Origin: Scleropages formosus
Taxonomy: Eukaryota > Chordata > Actinopteri > Osteoglossiformes > Osteoglossidae
NCBI RefSeq assembly: GCF_900964775.1
Contig: NC_041809.1
Span: forward strand, 248,001-312,000
Reading direction: 5' to 3'
DNA: 64,000 nt
The notes beneath the pieces are model-generated. The model was not told where the DNA came from, ran no database searches, and saw nothing but the letters and a program-made list of their open reading frames with translations. Positions 57,690 to 64,000 of this stretch are shown piece by piece (positions within the stretch are counted from its first letter, which is position 1; each line of letters begins with the position of its first letter). The position numbers and the translations under genes were made by a program.

Positions 57690-58450
57690 GAGGGAAACGA
57701 CAACACCGGTGTTGTTCTTATATCATTTCCTTGCTGTGGAACATGATGAAATGTGTGTCATAGGTATGAAATAGCAATTATCCCTTCAGTCACGAACTGG
57801 CTGAGTGACCTGTAGCAGTAACAACCGCAACTAACTGTGGAGGGGTTCTGTCCCACTGCTTTATGCTTAACAGCTCTTTTCAGGTCATGTCCACAACATC
57901 TCAGTGGGATCCAGGTCAGGACTTCAACTTGGCCATTCCGTTCCGTTCTATCCCCTTAGTTCTTTTTAGCCATTCTCATATTTGCTTGTTTATATGTTTA
58001 GGATCATTGTCTTGTTGCATGATCCAGCTCAGTTTCAGCATCAATTCAGGGACTGATGTACTAGAAAGTACTAAAGGAGAGTTTCAGGCCATGGAGGAAT
58101 TCATGGTTCCTCCTCTGATAGCAAGGTGCTCAGGTCCTACGGCAGCAACACATCCCCAGACCATGACACTGCCACCACAATGCTTGACTGCCTGCTGGTT
58201 GAAAGTACTTACTCTGAAATGTTGCGTTTGGTTTTCACCAGACATAACAGGGCCCGTGTCATCCAAAAAGCTTTACTTTTGGATCATCAGCCTATAGAAT
58301 ATTCTTCCAGAAGTCTGGAGAGACACCCAGATACTTCGCGGTGAACTGGAGACAATGTTTTATCTCTTTTTCAGCGAGTTGTGGTTTCCACCTTCCAATT
58401 CCCCATGGGTCCCACTTTGCTCAGTGTCTTTCTTATTGGGGACTCATGAA
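57690..58450 (-). mobile_element. Tc1-like DNA transposon remnant
   Basis: Plus-sense phrases such as TTAGGATCATTGTCTTGTTG, CACATCCCCAGACCATGACA and GCCACCACAATGCTTGACTG are the antisense of the Tc1-type transposase segment around QDNDPKH and VMVWGCVAA; the minus frame 58266-58084 reads KHCGGSVMVWGCVAAVG. No terminal inverted repeats were identified and the reading frame is broken, so this is an old fragment with approximate ends. Confidence 0.75.
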
Positions 58451-59040
58451 CACTAAGTCCATGAAGAGAGGGAGGAGGGGACATTCGTCCGTCCCCCACC
58501 CTGTTATGGCTATGGTAATACAGTACATGATATTTCTCTGCAATTATTGACATGATATACTGTATGACATAACCTTTGGCCCCACTTAAATCTTCCAGCA
58601 CAAAGGATGGCAACTGATACTGGTGGGAGAGGTCAAGTTTCAGCGCTTTATGTTTTTTGTTTGATCATCGAAGGAGTGTAATAATTTCAGGAAAACAAAA
58701 TCTTTTCGAAGCTTCTCCGTCTGTCTGAACGTTCATACACGGTTCTTATAAAGTCTGTATTACAATGTATTTTTTCCCTTTCTCTTTTTCTACGATGGGT
58801 TTTCATGTGTTAAATTTGTTTTTTGTCCAGTGTTTGTTTGTTTGTTTGTTTTGATTTGGTTCAGAACGGCGCCTCTCAGGCCGGAATTTAAGCGCTTTGG
58901 TTAAAATGACCTCTAATTTACTGTGTCGCTTTGTGTAAAATGACCCCCGTGAAGAACGGTTCCAAAGCCTATTCCGGACTAGGGTTCGAATACAGTAGTG
59001 ATGATGATTATTAACTATTATTAATGATGATTAATATTGT

Positions 59041-59251
59041 GGGGGGTGCGGTGGCGCAGTGGGTTGAACCACGGTCCTGCTCTCCGGTGGGTCTGGGGTT
59101 CGAGTCCCGCTTGGGGTGCCTTGCGACGGACTGGCGTCCCGTCCTGGGTGTGTCCCCTCCCCCTCCGGCCTTACGCCCTGTGTTACCGGGTAGGCTCCGG
59201 TTCCCCCGTGACCCCGTATGGGACAAGCGGTTCTGAAAATGTGTGTATGTG
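59041..59251 (+). mobile_element. tRNA-derived SINE (family A), complete, with target-site duplication
   Basis: Begins GGGGGGTGCGGTGGCGCAG, has GGGGTTCGAGTCCCGC and GTTACCGGGTAGGCTCCGG, and ends GACAAGCGGTTCTGAAAATG plus a short GT tail. The 13-mer TGATTAATATTGT flanks it on both sides (59028-59040 and 59252-59264). Confidence 0.93.
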
Positions 59252-59327
59252 TGATTAATATTGTTGTTTGACCCGTTGTTGTCTCTTTAACTTAATATCA
59301 GAAAAAAACCAACTCAACTCAGACTGG

Positions 59328-59351
59328 TGGTGTGTGTGTGTGTGTGTAAGA

Positions 59352-59392
<41 letters not shown>

Positions 59393-59393
59393 G
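59328..59393 (+). repeat. Compound (GT)n(GA)n microsatellite upstream of kcnq5
   Basis: GT repeats interrupted by AAGA, then about 12 GA dinucleotides, ending 330 bp before the kcnq5 start codon. Confidence 0.9.
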
Positions 59394-59722
59394 TGCAGCC
59401 AATCTCGGAAGCCGCTTCATGCGCGCAGACGCCGTAGCGCGAGCCGTGGAACCCGAAACCTGCTCTCCGTTTTCCGAAGCCTCGGTCATCCGGGTGATCC
59501 TCCTCGCGCCTGGATCGTGGATTTACGGAGCAGCCGGAGCCCGGCTGTGTACAGTTTGTTTCTTTCTTTCTTTTGTTCGGTGTTTGCCGGGTGTCGCTGC
59601 TGGACGAGCAGAAGTCAGATCCGCGCGCGGAAACATCTGGAGCACCTCCGTTCCCCACTGATACGATGTATCCTTGACTGGGAGTTGCGGGTCTCCCGGC
59701 GGTGCGCGCGCCGGACGATGCC

Positions 59723-60030
59723 ATGCCCCACCCGCAGGGCGCACGGGAACGAGCGCCGGCTCCCCCAGGCCCAGGTGCTCCAGGTGCTCCAGGTGCTCCG
59801 GGGGGTCACGACGCCGGGGTTTCCCCCCTGAGAGATGCGGAGGCCGGGGCGGGGATGACCGCGGACCGCGCGCCCGGGAAGGGGGAAGCGCGCCTGAGCC
59901 TCTTGGGTAGAGCGCTCGCGTACAGCGCGCACGGCGCCCGAAGGACCGCGCGCTACCGGCGCGCGCAGATGCACCTGTACAACGTGCTGGAGCGACCGCG
60001 CGCCTGGGCGCTGCTCTACCACGCGCTCGT
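59723..60030 (+). CDS. kcnq5: Potassium voltage-gated channel subfamily Q member 5, first coding exon
   Basis: The frame from ATG 59723 (MPHPQGARE) to the donor at 60031 (CTCGT/gtgagt) encodes 102 residues and ends in phase 2. The C-terminal part, [31 protein letters not shown] and ALLYHALV, matches KCNQ5 [31 protein letters not shown] and AFIYHAFV, just before S1. KCNQ1-4 lack the SLLGKPLSY phrase. The upstream part is Gly/Ala/Pro-rich, with GAP repeats, as expected for this cytoplasmic N-terminus. KCNQ5 forms M-type potassium channels that damp neuronal excitability. The next exons lie beyond the window. An inner ATG (MTADRAP) is an alternative start. Confidence 0.92.
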
Positions 60031-60242
60031 GTGAGTCCCCGCTGTGGTTCCGTGTGTGTGTGTGTGTGTGCGCGCGTGCGGTGCGAGGAGAGTCCATCTT
60101 CGTGCCCCTCCACCTGTTGCGTCTTTCTGCGTTTTGCCGCGTCTCTGAACCCGAGCGCTTCGATCGCGGTCCTGCGTTCATTTGTGTGCAGCTTCATCAG
60201 CCGCGCGCACACAGCGGTGTACAGTACAGTACACTACAGTAT

Positions 60243-60578
60243 ATTTACATTTATTTATTTAGCAGGCACTTTTCTCCAAAGCGACTTCCAACCAACTCCA
60301 TGTAGTGCCATCAACCCACACACTTATTCACCGCGGTGACTTACACTGCTAGATGCACTACTTACACTGGGTCACTGGTCCGTACATCAGTGAAACACAC
60401 ACTCTCTCTACCACTCGCACACTATGACTGTGGGAGGAAACCAGAGCACCCGGAGGAGAGGAAACCCACGCAGACACAGGGAGAACATGCAAACTTCACA
60501 CAGACTGAGCAGGGATCGAACCCATGCCTTCTCGCACCACCCAGGTGCTACTCGCTGCACCACCACCATACCACCAAG
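60243..60578 (-). mobile_element. tRNA-derived SINE (family C), near full length
   Basis: Plus-sense order TACATTTATTTATTTAGCAG, TCTCCAAAGCGACTTCCAAC, GTGGGAGGAAACCAGAGCAC, GAGAACATGCAAACTTCACA and GGGATCGAACCCATGCC. This is the same element as at 37321, in kcnq5 intron 1. Confidence 0.85.
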
Positions 60579-62339
60579 TACAGTACAGTACAGCACCTAG
60601 AACAGGAGCCTGTAGCAACGGTGTATGAGGGCGGTAGCCGTACCGTGTATAAGAGGGTACATAAGGGTGTACGGTACAGGTATAGAAGATGAGGAGGGTG
60701 CGCCACATCAAGCTACATCAAACACACGCCATGCGTGCGGTGTCAATAAGGGGACGAAAGGCGAGCCAGGAGCGTGAGCATGCAAACTGCGCACAGTGAG
60801 CCGCGGCGCCCGTCCTCTTGGAGACGCAAAGAAGGCCATCCTTCTCGCTGCCACGTCACGCTGACGCCAAGCCGAGTTCCGGCACGCCTGTCCTGGGTGG
60901 GCACGCGTGTGTCCCCCTCCCGTCCGCGACACGCGCCGTGTCGCTCGCCGCTCGCCTCCCAGGCCTTCGTCTCTCATGCCTGAGGTGCGCGGAGGGTTCG
61001 CGGCGCCTGCTGTCCGACCTTGACCGTGATCCGAAGGGTCGACGAGCAGCGAAAAGGTTCGGGTCAACGATGGGATCCTGGTGACGATGTCACCCCTTCC
61101 TCCCACTTCGCTTGTGTCCATTTGCTGGGCGGCTCTGCATGTTAAAGAAGTCGAGCTCCAATGAAAAGGCATAAAATGGAAGCCCCTCCCACCTTTCCTC
61201 AAATTTTCACACTTATTTAATGACATCACCACTGGCGCTGAGATCCAATTTCTTAATTGTGGTGTTTGTGTGCGCAGTCAGCCTTGCTGAGTTTGTACTG
61301 CACCCCGAACAGAGTAAAACAAACAATGGCACTGGACATACCGCGGTAAATCTCTTGCTGTTTATTCACGTCTGACCTGTGATTAGGAATCTGGGGGCAG
61401 CACAGCTGGAGTCTGTGCAGGTTTTAAATGTGTGCAAGGCGGAAGTGTGTGTGTGTGTGGGTGGGTCGGAGGGTCGGAGGGGTACAGCTGAAGGGGACCC
61501 TGTGGCTGGTGCAGCAGCTCTACAGGTGTTGTTCTCCGCATTCACACAGACTCACTCACACACACACACACACACACACACACGCTTTGGTCACCTCCCC
61601 TGCAGCATAATTATTGTTCTTGGCGCAATATGGAAAAGCAATTGGTGTTGGACTTACTGGAGATTTGTTGGGTCGTAGTGATTTATTATACACAATGATT
61701 AAAAGATATTGTTTAAATATGGGCCTTTCGTGCTGGAAAGAGTCGGGGCGCGGAGACCCTCCTTGGGTCCACGTTCCCGCGCTGAGCTGCAGCGGTGGGT
61801 CCCGTCCCAGGTGGCGTCGGCCCCGATCCATTCTTACCCGCTGGGCGGAGCAGGCGACCCACCCCCTGCATCTCCGTCACGAGTTCCTCTCAGACACTTG
61901 TGCTGAATAGCGGTGCGCGGCAAGTGCGCGAGAGGTCCCATGAGTGCGGAGACCAGGCGTGCGCAGTAGTTCCGTAAACGTGTGAAGATGCACCTTTGTC
62001 ACCTTGGAGAAAAAGCCTCGGAAAGCAGCTGGAGCATCGGAGGCCCAAAGGGCTCGGTGTGGAGCAGAGACGCAGCATCAAGATATCTGTTTTCTGGTGG
62101 CTTCTGCCAGTTCGCCTTGAGCCCTCTGTGGTCCCACACGCTGCACACCTCGCACCCTTGCGTCGCAACGGGCCGGTTTTACTACTTCAGAGCCAAGTGA
62201 CGTGTGACAGAATCAGTTCGCAAGCACATGAGCGTCGGTGTGTCACTTTGTTCCGCAGCGAGCTCGACTGGCACCGTCTCTTCCAGCTGTTCACCTCCGT
62301 TGTTGTCGCAGTCCAGTTGCGATTTGGACCCATAAACCC

Positions 62340-62570
62340 CCTGAATGGGCACCAGAAATTCACTCATCCATACATCAGCGGAACACACACATTCTCTCTC
62401 TGTCACTCACACACTGCAGGTGAACCTGAACAGCATGTCTTTGGACTGTGCGAGGAAACCAGAGCACCCAGAGGAAACCCGCACAGACCGAGTGGGGATC
62501 GAGCCCGTGTCCTCTCGCACCACCCAGGCGCTGTGATACAGCAGCGCTGCTCGCCGTGCCGTTCGCTCCT
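62340..62570 (-). mobile_element. tRNA-derived SINE (family C), tail-truncated
   Basis: Plus-sense CACTCATCCATACATCAGCG, AACAGCATGTCTTTGGACTG, GGGATCGAGCCCGTGTCC and CACCCAGGCGCTGTGATAC. The 3' tail with the AATGTA motif is missing. Confidence 0.8.
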
Positions 62571-63280
62571 ATATCGTTCAAATTTCACCCGGCGTGGCTC
62601 TTTCCGGAAGACCTGTGTCGGCGGTGCTGCTCTAGCGCAGCTGCACGTCTCTCCTCCGTGGAGAACACGACACGAAAGAGGCCGGCTGGCGACCAGCTCC
62701 CCGCAGCGCTTTTTACCAGAGCAAACAGACGCATCGGGATGATGTTTCAAAGGAACATTGTTCTTCCTCGTCCTTTGTGGTTCTCTGTACGTGGGTCTGC
62801 TCTGCACGCTTGGGCCTCCACCCTCTGTGTCCACACGTCCCCTACGCGTCCTCCACGGTTCCGCAGTTCACCTGGGCCAGCTGTCTTCAGGAGGCTGGAG
62901 GAGGCCGGAGCTCACGGAGGAACCTCGCACGAACGCAGGGAGGACTTGGCGACCGCACAGACTCAGACGCCACCTGACTGACGGAGCTGTGCTGCTGCAC
63001 AAAAGTAAAACAGATTAAAAATAAGATGAGTGTGAGCAGCATATGGGATTTGATGGTACACAAACAGGCATCATTAAAAACCAAGCAAATCTATATAAGC
63101 ACATAATTGGCGATAATAATGTGGGTCCTGCATGAGGTCGGAAACTAATGAGCTGGAGCACAGTGGCTTTAGGCTTTAGGACTTGAAGGCAGAAAGAAGT
63201 GGTGCTGAACAAGTCCAGAAACCAGTATGGGGGGTATCAAAATCCGTAGGCTTCCGCGGTCGGTGTCAGCTGACCTGGGG

Positions 63281-63342
63281 TTGGTTGCAACGTTTCGCTT
63301 CTCTTGTTGGAAGCATCGAGAGAAGCGAAACGTTGGAACCAA
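63281..63342. repeat. 24-bp inverted repeat with 14-base loop
   Basis: Arms 63281-63304 and 63319-63342 are reverse complements at 23 of 24 positions (core GCAACGTTTCGCTTCTCT). The 13-mer CAGTATGGGGGGT occurs on both sides, at 63223-63235 and 63388-63400. Confidence 0.85.
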
Positions 63343-64000
63343 TGTCCCGCACGACGCGGTTTAATCCAGAAGAACGAAGCCCCAAGTCAGTATGGGGGGT
63401 GTTCCAGACTGAGCACAGCTGCTGGAGATTCTCCTCTTAAACAGCAGGTTAAAGGAGGATGGAGCCAAGAACTAGCAGCACCGAGGGAGGCAGCGAGTCT
63501 TCAACATCCCTCAGATCTGGTCATGCTGTGTGTGTGTGTGGAGGTGATTTCTACAGCCCATCTCTCTCATGGTACCCTAGTCAATCCAGCCTGTATGTAT
63601 CATCTTTCATTGCCTTCTATCCTACTTTTATTCATGTTTCACACATGTGACTCCTTACCGTGAGCTCATCACCACAGATTCTGGTTGGGCTGTTTCACAC
63701 TCGTTTCGAAACACCGCTTCCTCGCTCGGGAGAGGGCAGCCATCGAAGCACACGCTTTGAAGGTCCCGTACGTTGCGGAGATCAACGACATCCCCGCCGT
63801 CCGTGTCCCTTCGCCGCGATGCTGGATGGCGCAGGGCTCGCAGCAGGGCTGCCGTGGCTACTAAAGGCTCCCTTTACCTTTGAGAAGGTATTATTCTTTG
63901 TTCCCAAAGTGCAGCCTGTCTCCGCATGGCTCGATCCCGTTTCCTTTACAGTATTTGATGTCTGTGTACAGGTGGGGAAACACGGGCGCTTTGTGTCTGC

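Larger units (their letters stand above)
55049..59722. other. Intergenic region between rims1 and kcnq5
   Basis: No host gene recognised. It contains minus-oriented family-B SINE copies (about 55420-55590 and 57285-57425), a (GGA)n run at about 56526-56552, a Tc1-type remnant at about 57690-58450, a family-A SINE at 59041, a GT/GA compound microsatellite at 59328-59393, and a GC-rich stretch from 59400 that is probably the kcnq5 promoter/5' UTR. Confidence 0.5.
60031..64000. other. kcnq5: kcnq5 intron 1 (5' part)
   Basis: No S1 exon (FLLVF type) recognised up to the window end. It contains two family-C SINEs, short GT/AC arrays (60051-60072, 61557-61582), GC-rich sequence at 60780-61080 with no recognised gene, and an inverted repeat at 63281-63342. 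Confidence 0.5.

Noticed and set aside
1-64000. CRISPR arrays, phage, operons or bacterial insertion sequences
   Set aside because: Tandem repeats here are micro- and minisatellites without spacers; all genes are spliced vertebrate genes.

Overview
This is a vertebrate nuclear window, most likely from a teleost. Split genes with canonical GT/AG junctions, CpG-rich first exons, long (GT)n arrays, Tc1 remnants and abundant tRNA-derived SINEs point that way. One SINE, with a GGTGGCGCAG head, a GGTTCGAGTCC B box and a GT-rich tail, is a type I associate with bony-tongue fishes (arowana group). That lineage guess is an inference from memory. No CRISPR array, operon, prophage or other prokaryotic feature is present.

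Layout: (1) 1.7-4.1 kb, last two coding exons of a TLX homeobox gene (+). (2) 5.8-7.6 kb, sdhaf4 (+), a small SDH assembly factor whose exons are easy to miss; its first intron holds about 830 bp of nearly pure pyrimidine. (3) 7.8-12.7 kb, gene-poor, with SINEs and one AT-rich candidate enhancer. (4) 12.7-15.7 kb, b3gat2 (-), four coding exons. (5) 15.7-21.1 kb, intergenic, with a 110-bp higher-order satellite, long GT/AC arrays and a U2-snRNA-like fragment. (6) 21.1-24.8 kb, ogfrl1 (+), seven coding exons. (7) 24.9-27.9 kb, an internally deleted Tc1 element. (8) 28.0-31.1 kb, asrgl1 (-), six coding exons. (9) 31.1-37.7 kb, repeats including an LTR-like fossil. (10) 37.7-54.3 kb, rims1 (+), 26 coding exons whose splice phases all chain, carrying the zinc finger, PDZ, C2A, Ser/Arg-rich linker and C2B modules; the most N-terminal exon or exons were not found. 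(11) 59.7-60.0 kb, first coding exon of kcnq5 (+), whose intron 1 runs off the right edge.

The order sdhaf4, b3gat2, ogfrl1, rims1, kcnq5 matches human 6q13 as I recall it. There SMAP1 lies between SDHAF4 and B3GAT2, and MIR30A/MIR30C2 between OGFRL1 and RIMS1; neither was seen here. asrgl1 sits in this block instead of its separate human location (11q12), and a TLX gene adjoins the left end. The genes are physically linked but functionally unrelated: developmental transcription, mitochondrial complex II assembly, HNK-1/GAG glucuronylation, an OGFr-domain protein, isoaspartyl peptide degradation, synaptic active-zone scaffolding and an M-type potassium channel. I found no convincing previously undescribed system. 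The most unusual items are the exceptionally compact rims1, a rims1 splice donor embedded in a GT microsatellite, the 110-bp satellite, the pyrimidine intron, and the U2-like sequence beside an unexplained ORF.
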